Source of the DNA: Emydura subglobosa
Lineage: Eukaryota; Chordata; Testudines; Chelidae
Assembly (NCBI GenBank): GCA_007922225.1
Contig: ML679960.1
Span: forward strand, 3,300,032-3,364,031
Reading direction: 5' to 3'
DNA: 64,000 nt
Of the stretch, positions 37,628 to 48,440 are shown one piece after another. Positions within the stretch are counted from its first letter, which is position 1. Each line of letters opens with the position of its first letter. Made by a program: the position numbers and the translations under genes. The notes beneath the pieces are model-generated. The model ran no database searches and had not been told where the DNA came from. It saw only the letters and a list, made by a program, of their open reading frames with translations.

Positions 37628-38680
37628 AAATAAGTTTGCTGTTAGCACAATCTGCTGTTTTGCTCAACCTCAGAGATTTATTAAAGCTGGAGAATAAATA
37701 AAAGGTACAGTATTAAACATGTAGTAATAAACCATTAAAGACCTCCTGCAAACTGTAGAATTATAAACTGAATATCCTCAAATAGCCACTATGAGAGGGG
37801 TGCATAGGACAACTTACCTTCTTTGGTTTATATTTTCCACCATGTCCAACCTCACAACAGAATTATATTCAATGTGCTGCCCCAAGATGCTCTTTGTTCT
37901 TGATGTCACTATCTTTGGAGGCTGGACCCAACACCTGAGGGTAAGGTATCCCTTGTTTTGCTACAATATTGTACCAGTTTCTTCATGTATTTATTTAGGA
38001 CATTCTGGGCTGCTGAATCAATCTGGCATTTTGGACGGAGCATTGTCAGCTCATGTTGGGTGACCATTTTGGTCAGGACGGTCCCTTTAAGCCCTGTCCC
38101 TGACGTCCAGACTTTTTTGGCAAAACTGGGCATTTTTCCTGTGTGCTCTTGCCAACTGGAAGAATATTCAAGGGGGGCAAGCGGCAACATGTGGGGGTGG
38201 GAACAGGAGCCTGGCCCGTGTCTCTCCACCATGACCTGCCCCTCCGATCAGGGAGTGATGGGGTGTCGTGTTCACTCTGCAGCCCAGTCAGAGGGCAGCG
38301 CAGTCAGGGCCCTAATTCAAACTCTTCTGTGGCCAAGCCACGGAGCCGTGACTCATGGGTCCCAAGCCCTACTGGGAAACGTGGCTGGTAAGTGCCCAAC
38401 TGGATCCCACAGCATCCGCTCAAGTCAGGGGACCAAGCATGGTACGGCCTACCCAGCAACCCCCTGAGCGGTCCCTGGAGACCCCACCCCGGTCCCAGGT
38501 CCTCTCCACCCACCGTCCTTTGGGACCAGTCCCTTGAACCCTCTCCAGCCCCCCTTCCTGCCCCAACCAGCTTCTTTCCTTCCCCATTCTTCCTCTAGTC
38601 ACCTGCTTTTGCCACCTCCTGGCAGGGGCACCATTTAGGGAGGTGGGAGAGGGCACCTTCCCCCCCCCACCCCTGAGTTT
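37628..38680. other. Repeat-like sequence without genes
   Basis: About 38015-38180 contains ggacggagcattgtcag, ggtcaggacggtccctttaa and ttttttggcaaaactgggca, a string set typical of a turtle interspersed repeat. After 38180 it turns GC-rich. Overlapping ORFs on both strands (up to 169 codons, 37958-38467) have no domain. Confidence 0.45.
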
Positions 38681-38684
38681 TGTA

Positions 38685-38833
38685 CCACTGGCCAAGAGTG
38701 ACCACATCCACTCTCCCACCTCCCCCTCACGCCTCTCCCCCCTCACTGGCCAGGAGTGACCCCCCACCCCATCCCCTGCTCCTTTTCCCCCCCCTTCCCC
38801 TCACCAGCCAGGAGTTGCCCCCCCCAGACCAAA
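38685..38833. repeat. C-rich minisatellite, about 57-bp period
   Basis: actggccaagagtgacc (38687), actggccaggagtgacc (38743) and accagccaggagttgcc (38802) recur at about 56-59 base spacing within C-rich filler, and the array runs into the gap. C runs imply G-quadruplex potential on the minus strand. Confidence 0.7.
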
Positions 38834-38933
38834 NNNNNNNNNNNNNNNNNNNNNNNNNNNNNNNNNNNNNNNNNNNNNNNNNNNNNNNNNNNNNNNNNNN
38901 NNNNNNNNNNNNNNNNNNNNNNNNNNNNNNNNN
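38834..38933. other. Assembly gap (100 N)
   Basis: Exactly 100 N, the usual placeholder for a gap of unknown size. It lies directly in the C-rich minisatellite, which probably caused it. Confidence 0.98.
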
Positions 38934-39129
38934 CTTCCTGCCTCTCTGCTATCCCAGCCCCCAAAGGGGCATCACACTGACAACTGGATCACAGTCTCAA
39001 TAGCTTCACTTCCCAGCTACAAGCGGAGATGGTAGGCCCACCCCACACATCCCATTTTCAGTTTAGGAAACTATGGTCACCCTACACCTCTGGGACTCCT
39101 GGCAAACAATCAGAGCCACTTCGTTGACT

Positions 39130-39401
39130 GGGTTTTTCTACATAGGGATAAAAACCCGCAGCACTGCTGCGGATGGCCCAGTCAGCTGACCGAGGCTTGC
39201 AAGACTTGGGCGGAGGGTCTAAAAATCCTTGTGTAGACATTTGTGTAGACTTGCCACCTTGCAGGATCCCAGAGCTTGGGCTCCAGCCTGAATATCTACT
39301 CTACACAGTGATTTTTCAGCCCTGGAGCCTGAGCCCCGCAAGCCCGAGTTAGCTGACCCAGGTCTGCTGCAGGATTTTTATCCCTGTGTGGATATACCCT
39401 A
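39130..39401. mobile_element. Non-autonomous hAT element
   Basis: Inverted ends: gggtttttctacatagggat at the left; atccctgtgtggatataccc at the right. The interior is foldback-like, with cagtcagctgaccgaggctt facing gagttagctgacccagg, and gcttgggctccagcctgaat in the centre. About 270 bp, no ORF of note. Confidence 0.75.
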
Positions 39402-41780
39402 AATCTCTGGGGAGGAGGGGGGGAAAAGAGGGTTGCATCTGCCTCCAAGCTGCAAGTCTCCCAAATGATGCTTTCCATCTCTGTTTTCAGCCACTGTGAC
39501 TAGCTGAACAAATTAGCTGATAGGTCTTCCTTCACAATGGATAATGAAAGGGTAATTTGGCTCATTCACTGACATAGATTTTGAACTTTCCACATGACAC
39601 TGCCCTTCTAAGATTCTGAGATCAACCTCCAGATATTATGGTGATTGGCACTTTATAGCTACTTGAGACAGAAGATGTCTATGTTAATTTCAGCAATAGT
39701 AGAGTTTTTCTTCAAATTTCCAATGTTATGAACCATCTGATACTAAATTCCTCTCGGTAAGAATAATTTTGCAAATGTAAGGTCTACTACTTGTCAATTT
39801 AACTTACCATTTTGTTAACCGACTCGTTCTTTTTATCCTCAGATTTCTCATTAAACATCTTCCAAAGTCGTAAGGATGTTTGGCTTGAGTGACCTAGTGT
39901 CTCAGCCTCTCAGTATAAAGTGAAACTCTTAAGATATATAAATGCAAAACAAAGAGCCACTGGGAGCTTAAGTAGCACTTTACATATATAAAATCCTATC
40001 TGTAGAAGAATTACATTAAAGAGTGAATTAGAAAATGCTCACACTGCCCCCACATTACTATGTCTAGACAGATCTAGCAGCTGCAGAACAGTATGCACAG
40101 TTTCAGAACCTGCTATAGACAAAGGGTTGCTTTCCAGGAGTCATCCAATAGCCAGAGGATGGGAGTGTTAATGAGAAAAGAAAGTTCCCCAAGTGAGAAA
40201 CTGGGAGAAAGCCCATATTCTGATGCCCAGGAAATCTGCCATTAAAATTTAACATCCCAGTCTCACAGTGAGCTCTGCATAGATGGAGCTGTGCACCCAT
40301 GCACTCATGGAAAGCTCACTGCGGGATCTGGCCTAAAAGTGTCCTTTCTTTGAATACAGATCATATTATGTCCATATTAGTTCAACATTCTTCACAAAAG
40401 AGCCAAAGTCCCACCGTGGAAAGGGAACTATTATTTCTCCTGGGATCTTTGTCCACTAAATATAAATTAAAAAAAAAATTAACAGTACAGAGACAAGATC
40501 AATTTGCATGAGCTGGGCACAGCCAGGGCAACAGCAGCCCCATCTCATAGCAGGCAGGGGAGTCTGAAGTTCAGAAGAGCATGGGGTTTTGTCTTTTTTT
40601 CTCCTTTTCAGCCAACCATTCACTACAAGGGGGAGGGATGAGTGGATTGTTCCCCCAGCAAGTACTCAGCCAGTACATTCACCTGCTTGGGAGCTGGACC
40701 TTCTCCATTCACTAAAGCCTCCTGGGGAATGTCTAATGACCTCAGTGTCTCCATTGTAGGGGAAGTTTTTGGGCTTGCACGAAAAAGAAGAAAAGGAGGG
40801 TGTGAACATTGCTATGATAATCTGTCTGGAACTCCAAGTGAAGCTATAACCCGATGGACGGGGCTTTATCCTCTCCACACAGCCCTCCTGGGCCTGTCAA
40901 ACCAAGAGCGGAGTTTCAGCACCTCACAAAAGAGACTGTTACAGTTTAAAATGGGCATGTGAAGAGGGGAGGGGTTGAACGCATACATGCAGAGTAAACA
41001 GTTTAGTATGTCTTTTCATTCAGGTGTAGAAAGTAGCGTCAGGATTCATTTAGTATATTTTAAAACTTTTCAACTGCTTCATGTACTTTGAAACCCACTA
41101 ACAAGTTTTCTCCTGTTTTTAGGCTGTTCCTTAGAAAGATCAAACTGTTTTACTTGATTTGGCGTTTTGTATGTGTGCCCTTTAACAGTTTACTTCCAGA
41201 CAAAGCTATTACCCCGTTAAAGATATGTTACTTATTTGAAATCTAGTAATCAGGTAAGAGCACTCCAATCACAGACAGATCTGATACAAGCCAGAGGAAC
41301 AAGTGTGGAGGAGGACCGTGATGACAGGGCGAAGCAATTTGTAAGCTTCGTTACCATAGTCTCCAATGTTCAGGCTCAGTCCTGGGGGCTCACAAGCAGC
41401 TGTGATGTCCCTCAAGAGGGAAGGTAATTGGTTTGCAGCCTTAAACCCAATCCTAGAATGTTCTGGGGACCCAGTAGGCAAGGCCCTGCTGGAGTAGCGT
41501 CGCTAGGCAAATCGGAGGAAAGGAAGTCCTCTAGAGTTACTAGTGTCCCAGCCTTCCCACAGGCGGGGAGCCATGGCCAGCCTGTTCTTCTGGGTAATGC
41601 TGGGGGCAGAGAGAGACAAGTAGCTTCTCGTCCCACTGAGAACTTAGGATGAGGTAGGGTCCCATTTTACCATACCCCTGCCCCTAACCTATTCATCTCA
41701 TATGAAGATTTCAGTTTGTTGATTTGGGGAGGGAACGGGGGCAGGAGAGTGTTTTCCTTAATCTGAAATAGAAGTCATCT
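39402..41780. other. Unassigned intergenic sequence
   Basis: No gene recognised. ORFs at 40642-40962 and 41236-41652 have no domain or codon pattern that would support an exon. Confidence 0.45.
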
Positions 41781-41784
41781 AGAT

Positions 41785-42071
41785 AGTGTAGACATAACCT
41801 TAGCTTCTAGCATTTGTCAGTATAACGTATATCACTCAAGAGTGTGAAAAAACACACCCCTGCGTGACATAAATCACACCGACAGAAGCGCTGGTGTGGA
41901 CAGTGTCTCCCGCTGACGTAGCTACCCCAACTTATTGAGGGTGTTTTAATTATGTCAACAGGAGAGCTCTCTTCCATCAGCATAGAGTGGCTACATGGGA
42001 TATCTTACAGCAGCGCAGCTGTATCGGTACAGCTGTGCCACTCTAAACTCTCTAGTGTGGACATACCTTAG
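41785..42071 (+). mobile_element. Non-autonomous hAT element, family A copy 1
   Basis: Contains the family's internal foldback (gagtgtgaaaaaacacaccc), the cgctgacgtagctacc segment, the gcagcgcagctgtatcgg segment, and the terminal tagtgtggacatacctta. The left end is worn. Related copies: 43027-43115 (+, partial) and 57247-57984 (-). Confidence 0.75.
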
Positions 42072-43026
42072 TCTAGGCAATAGGCTATCCTAGGGGAAAA
42101 CAAACATGTACAGGGTTAGTAAGGACAGAGTTACAGCCACTTCCCTTCTCACCTCCTCCCAACAACAGAGACTCAGTTGCTCTCATTACAAGGTGCATCC
42201 CAACCCACCTCATTCTTAAAGCAATCAATTTCCAGAAGCTCACCGTAATATTATCAGCAAAGCCCTCATTGAGGATCAGCATAGGAGCAGTGAGATCAGA
42301 ATTTGAAGGTACTGAAGAATACTCGACTGTAATGAGCCACCACTTCAATAAATAATTTGCTAAATATAAACAAACATTCGCTGTGGTGAGCTGTTCAAAT
42401 GCGTGTACCAAAGTAACAAGTCAGTTGAGAACAGTGCATAATTTGCATTGTACGTTACTTCTATCTGCAGGGGAGTAAAACCCAACAACCGGAGGTACAG
42501 TCAAGCCTTTTTAATGTCCATATCAATTTGCGACATTAATTTTTTACTTTTATCTCGGGTTTTTCTGACTTTCCAGGTGCTGAAAATGAAATCACTGAAG
42601 CAGAGGCATTTTTAAAATAAATTTTTAAGCGAAATAGTGAAATAATAATTCTAGTCTGCTCGTAACATTGCTGCATATACAAACCACGCACCAAGACTGA
42701 AAACATGTCATCCCTCTGGCAAATGGTAGAAGATGACAGGCACCTTGCATGTTGGTTCCCCATTGCATGAGAAGAGTGATGCAGAGTGAGTGTTTTTGCT
42801 CAGCGTAACTTTTTATTTACACAGATACAAAGGCGGTCAAACACCACACAGGCAATCTCCTCTTTCAGGAACCTCAGCCAAAACACCAATGCCCAGTTCC
42901 CAGAAAGCAACTCTGCCACAGGACTTGACTCTGGTTAGAGAGGTTAAGGCAGAGAGCAAATTCTCCTGCTGCTTGCAATGGCTTCCACCAAAAAGAACTT
43001 GCTCAAAGACTGGACTGTGCTCACAA
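42072..43026. other. Unassigned intergenic sequence
   Basis: No gene recognised. ORFs of 75-108 codons have no domain. Confidence 0.45.
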
Positions 43027-43115
43027 CACTGAGACCAGGTCTACACTCAGAGGTTAATTTGATGCAGCTACATCGCTCAGAGGTGTGAAAAATCCACACC
43101 CTAGTGACACTGAAA
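43027..43115 (+). mobile_element. hAT element, family A copy 2 (left end only)
   Basis: accaggtctacactcagagg start, then gatgcagctacatcgctcag and aggtgtgaaaaatccacacc. Truncated where the LTR-like block begins. Confidence 0.7.
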
Positions 43116-43691
43116 TCACTGGAAGCTGAGCTCACTAGAGATGAAGTTCCTAAAAGAACTGGGAAACCTTGAGAGACTGACAGCCCGCAGAGGCGACCGG
43201 TTGCGCCCTGTGTTTGACAGGAGTCAGCAGAGGGGGTGCCAGGAGCCAGCAGAGGGGGCTGGTTGCATTGGACAGGAGCCAGCAGAGGAGACTGCATCTT
43301 GCTGGTAGTGGGAGTCAGCACAGGGGGCTGGTCTCACCTTGCAACTGACAAGTGGACAGTGCAACTATGAGGATTGGTAGGGCAAGGGAAAGAGAGGTGG
43401 AAGAGGCAAACTACATGCCAAAGGTACCCTGGGGTGGGGTGGGTTCTGCTCATTGAGTTTATGAATTCTGTTTGCACTGTTCTCCCAAATCAATGCTGTG
43501 TTACTGCCTTCTTTTTATTAAAATGGTTTACTTTCTACACAGACTCTGTGCTTGTGAGAGGGGAAGTATTGCCTTTTGCAGGCACCCATGGGATAGTTGT
43601 GATTTCCTGGTTTGGTGTTGTATCATTGACAGGAACCCCTAGATATAGAACCCAGCCCTTGCTGCTGCTGCTGACTGGCAAAAGGGTTACA
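43116..43691 (+). mobile_element. LTR-like fragment with internal minisatellite
   Basis: The right end is gggttaca, preceded by gacaggaacccctagatata and a cccttgctgctgctgctgac string, a layout I recognise as the U5 end of a turtle LTR. From 43213 to about 43335 a unit like gacaggagccagcagagggg recurs four times with drift. The left edge is not defined. Confidence 0.5.
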
Positions 43692-44433
43692 CTTGCAAAC
43701 AAATATTTCAGAGTTTTCATTTCTAGTTTTGGCTGAGATGTGGTATACTTTCTCATAAAAAAATTAACATTGTGAGCAAAAAGTTGCAGAGCTCAGATCT
43801 TGACATTCAAACAGCTCTTGGTTGATTTGGTGGCTTTCAAGACACCATCAGAATTAGTCTGCAAGTTTCACTGCATATAAGAAGGCTGCTTCTTCACAGG
43901 ATGAAACATTAGGAGTATCCACTCAGTTCAAAGAGAATCAATTTTGAAGGAGGAAAGGCATTCCAGACAAACTTAAAGATGAAAGGTCATCAGATCCCTA
44001 AAAAATTTTTGAATGTGAGGTTTTCAACCTCATCTTAGCCATAATATTAATAGAATTGGATGACAGAATGCATAAGTATGATGAAATCAGAAAAAGGATT
44101 GATTTTGATTAAAGAAACTGAAAAGTCTCAGCAGCGAAGACCAAAGGAGGCATGCTTGAAACTTAGGAAGCAGCTACCCTGAGGATTTAAACTCAGAGTT
44201 TTGAGTGTAAGACCAAGCTCTTTGCCAGTTTTTACAAGCAAATCTTTAGAGGGGGGGGACTTGGACACAAAGGTGCCCATTTATCTCCTTAGCTACATTC
44301 AAAAAATGTCTTTGGATGCAAGTTTCCCTGACACAAACAGAACTGTATTTTTTGCTTTCTTCCTGTAATTGTGTCTGTTAATGAGAAACAGCAAACTAAA
44401 ATTAATCAAAACCTACCTGAGTGTCCATGGAGC
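43692..44433. other. Unassigned intergenic sequence
   Basis: No gene or clear element recognised. Confidence 0.45.
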
Positions 44434-45652
44434 AGTGTAGGCTGGCAACCCGGCCCAACAGGGGCATCGCGGCCCTTCCTTGGGCCCAGGCTCGGAGGAT
44501 GACCCCAGCACCTTGCTTCAAGGGAAAAAAGCTAGGGAGTTATGAGTCCATAGCCTCCAGCCTCCAGGCAGGGTGGGGCAGCCAAAGAACTCTGTAGCCT
44601 CCAGCCCCCAGGCGGGGCAGGGCTAGACAGGAGTCTATAGACCCCCACTCAACATCCTCTGCAGCAGCAGGTTCAGAGGAGAAAAGCACTTCCGGCATGG
44701 CAAGGGAAAGGGAGAGGGGGATGCAGGTCCACCCCCAACTCCACTGCATCCCAGCCCAGGGTCCTATCAATGGCAAAGGGACTCTGCCATTGAGTCAGCA
44801 GGGCTCCAGCTGCAACACGCTAAGACTGGTGTGAGTGTAAGTTCAGCCACAAGGTAGTCGGCTGCCCCTAGGCTACTTCCTCCCAGCCTGAATCCAGCTA
44901 CCTGGAGCCAGGAGTCTTCCTCTGAGTCACTATGGTCGACGGTGAGCTGGAGTCCCACTAGTCCCACACCATCAGCAAGTGGCAGATCTGGGAACTCAGC
45001 AGGGCCATCAGCGGATGGCAGCTCCTCCAAGTTGCAGGGTCCCGGTGGGTCCTCCAGCACACAGGGTTCTGGCAGGACCCAAGCAACAGGCAGCTCCTCT
45101 AGGTCAGGGCCAACCCCAGGGGGTTTCTCCCAGTCAGCAGCCTCTGGTAGCCCTTCCCCAGTCATTAGGGCCTAGAAGCCCTGAAGGCTCTGGTCAGTGG
45201 AGTGTTTGCTTCACACAGCCACAGGGCCTGGGTCAGGCCCAAACCACAGCTTCAGGGAAGGCACATTCTTCTCTGGCAGCAGCTTCCCCATAACTGCTGC
45301 TATCCTTCCCCTTCCTGTCCTGGCCCCACCCCTCTGCTCCCAGGGTATCTGCAGTGTCCTCATCTGCCCAGCAGAGGTGTCACGTCCCTTCCTCAGGCCC
45401 AGTCTCCGAGGAAGGCCTCAGCACCTTGCTATAAGCAGGAAAGTTTGAGTCATCTGGCAGTTATTTTTATAGTGAGCTCAAAAGCAAGGTGGATAGACTG
45501 GGATAAGCTAATTAATGAGATTTCTTCAGAGAAGACTCAAAAGATCCCTTTGCAAAGGTATTTAGTGGTGATTGGGGGTGGGTTGCAGCAGACAAGCAGG
45601 GAGGGGGCAGATTTCAGTCATCAAACTGGGCCCAGAACACCCTAGTCATGAC
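44434..45652 (-). mobile_element. GC-rich LTR-type element, minus orientation
   Basis: On the minus strand it starts tgtcatgactagggtgttct and has a TATA-like ctataaaaataac (about 45470-45458), then a GC-rich leader. A segment at 45384-45432 recurs as a direct repeat at 44471-44520 (about 80% identical by eye). A 132-codon minus-strand ORF lies between (44767-45165), acidic and Pro/Leu/Glu-rich, with a repeated LEELP motif. I do not recognise it, and it may be a leader or gag-like remnant or mere composition. Confidence 0.4.
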
Positions 45653-46700
45653 AATGAATATAAAAAATAAGTTGGGTATTCAAGCAAGCCATGCTTGTTG
45701 TAAAGTCCAGAATTATTCAAAGTACAATGAATTGGCCTGCATCATTTTCACTGCTGGAGAAAGAGACCTGCACCTCACACTCCACACTTACAGGGTTCCA
45801 TGATCAAACACAAACACGCATCTATCCTCAAGGCCCTGTGTCATTATAACTTCTAACACCTTCCCTAAAGAACTGGTTAGCACTTAACAGCATCATTCCA
45901 CAGGGTTATTGTTGAATAATACAAGGCAGTCCCTTCTTCTCGAGGGGTATAACATTAATTTTCAATTTAAAAATTAATTTCTGTTGTTCCATTCAAGAAG
46001 GGATTTTCTCTGCTGTCACTAGAAGGACGTTAGTTTTCATCCTGCTTCCAAAGCACTTAAAAAGAGCATGTCGATTAGTTTGATTTACATAGTAATATTA
46101 TTATTAGTGAGATATTGAGATACCTCATGGCATATGACAGCAGTAAAGAGAATAGAGAAAGAGTGTGTGTCCTTTTCTTCCTACAAAGAGCAATAAACTT
46201 TATTGGAATTAAGAAAATAGCATTATCCCTAAAACTATGCAGTGTGCCCCTGCTCCCTTGAAGAGTTTGTGCTTAGAACCTTTGCCAACTCCTCCAACCT
46301 GGCTACCTGCTAAATAATTTTTTAAAAGCATACATATCCTCATACGTGCAAAGTTGGTAGCAATGTGCTTCTATCCAAAATAACACCTGCATACGAAGGA
46401 TACACCCACTGCCTTTTAAATAATGTTTAGATGAAAAATGATCATTTATCCAAGAATTTGTTCTAGAGGCCCCGGGTATCTAGAGGTTCCAAGGATCAGG
46501 GCCCATGGAGCTAGGCACTGTACACACAAAGTCTAAAAATAGTTCTGTCTGTTTCATGTAAAATTATAATTTCACACACTGTAGAACGTAAAGAACATTA
46601 ATTCTACAGCACGTATACAATTGCAGTGTGTGAAGAACATGAACTATAGCTGTAATATTTTTATGACTATAATGTGACCTTCTGTTTGTTTTAATATTAG
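45653..46700. other. Unassigned sequence with an old repeat fragment
   Basis: About 46490-46540 holds atcagggcccatggagctagg and cactgtacacacaaagtc, a diverged piece of an old amniote repeat also seen at 56440-56500 and 58140-58230. Nothing else recognised. Confidence 0.4.
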
Positions 46701-47570
46701 TGTGCTGTTTGCTAAAGGATATAAAGCAGGGAAACTTAGACAAAGAATTTGGAAATGGTTAAAAGAGCAGCCCTGATTATGAAGGCAAGGGTCTGCAGGA
46801 AGCCAGCAGAAGCCTAGGTCCCCAGGAGCTCGGGTATCTGGGATAAATTGGACTACCTAAGTCCTGAGGGAAATGATAAGCTGAAGATAAGACAATACAC
46901 GAGTGGGCCTCTTGTTTTAACTCTTTTATCTCTGATTGCTATGTTCCTATGGAAAAATAAACTAGTTCTGGTGTTACTGAATTTTCCTGCTGATCACAGC
47001 TTCTACAAGGAAGTGTCTGGCAGGCAAACCCAGATGGGCCTCCTAAGATAACACAACTGGTGAACAGGGTGCTGTAGCCTGGAGGCCCAGTGTAAAAGTG
47101 AGATGAATCACAGGATTCCACTCTGAAAGAAGTGCAGGTGCTGGGCATGTCAAAAAGGGATGCCCATGGAAAGACTGAGGTAGGAGCCAAAAACCCTCCC
47201 TGAACCATAACATAGCTTCAAATGAAAACCCCTCATACATAGTAGAATAAATCACCTATTTGTCAAAATCTGTTTAAGAGCTTGATTATAGTGAGAGTTG
47301 ATTTAAGTGGTAGAGAAGGTTGAGGGCAAGATCAAATTGACCCACACACACATTTTCCTTTGTTGTTGAAGTGTTACTCAGATTGGAGGAAAGGGGAGGA
47401 AGGTGTGACACTGACAGGCCAGCCAACCTGCATATGACCCATAACATCTTAGCAAAAGACTTTACAGTTGTATCAGGACAATTTACTTGTATGGGAATTA
47501 TAAAGAGATGTACTAAACCAGCAGTCATTAACCCATTCATTTGTAGTAAAAGAAATCAAGGGTAAATGCT
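46701..47570. other. Unassigned, partly LTR-like sequence
   Basis: An aaaataaac signal near 46955 and leader-like text hint at an LTR fragment, but no ends were found. ORFs here have no domain. Confidence 0.3.
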
Positions 47571-48440
47571 AGGTGTATTTGTCTGTGTTTACCTATATCC
47601 TGTTAGAAGTTTAACAATGTAACCAAATTAGCTTGTAGATGCTAATTCCCTTCCATATCTTAATTGCCTTACATTATTTATATGTCTGTGTTCAGTTAAC
47701 CTTAAGACCAAAGATGTGAGATACTGCAGGAAACTAATAATATTATCTACATTGTCTTCACCTCAACCATCTCTGTTACAATGGAGGACTGGCTTATTGC
47801 CTTATGTTAATCAGTGTAACTGGATTATTTTGTATGCATAGTAAATAGAATATTAGCTTCAAAGTGATGTGTTCAACAAAGACGAATCGTCAGTCCCATG
47901 CTGTGCTCAAAACACTTTAACAGCCCGCTTCAGCTATAAAAGTGAAACTTGGGCCTGATCCTTTCATTTCTAGTCTGCAGAACTTTGAACAGGGAATGTG
48001 TAAAACATGGGAATGAGATTTTCCAAATAGTTATTTGGAATACCCTGGAAAATTCATGGAAAGACTCTCTCAGACTCTACATCTAAGCTACATTTGGATT
48101 CGAATCTTTTGGGATGATTCCAAAGAAACTTTTATAAAACAGCAGAGATAACATCACTGCTATAATCCTAATCTAGGAACATTGATAATAATAATAATAA
48201 TAATTTCAGCAACACCTCACTATATTAGACTTGGTTGTCTATATGGGAGCCAATGGCTGGAATGCCTAAAGGGGACTGCTTTTATCTTCTTGTTAACCAG
48301 TGTGGTACTACAGAAGCTTTTTTGTTACTGGCTTGGAGAATCTAATTATAGAATAAACTTCCAGTTTTGAGAGTGTCTGCCCTATTTCTTGCATTCTGCC
48401 CTGAGTGTGGCATCCTCAGTGTGGCCCATCCAGGCACCCA
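47571..48440 (+). mobile_element. Probable LTR, family C copy 2
   Basis: The 3' part (48318-48385: ttgttactgg, gaatctaattatagaa, gagtgtctgccc) matches 27275-27345. It includes a (TAA)n microsatellite at about 48184-48205. The left boundary is uncertain. Confidence 0.4.

Noticed and set aside
37958..38467. 169-codon plus-strand ORF
   Set aside because: Starts within a turtle interspersed repeat and runs into the GC-rich minisatellite approach. No domain.
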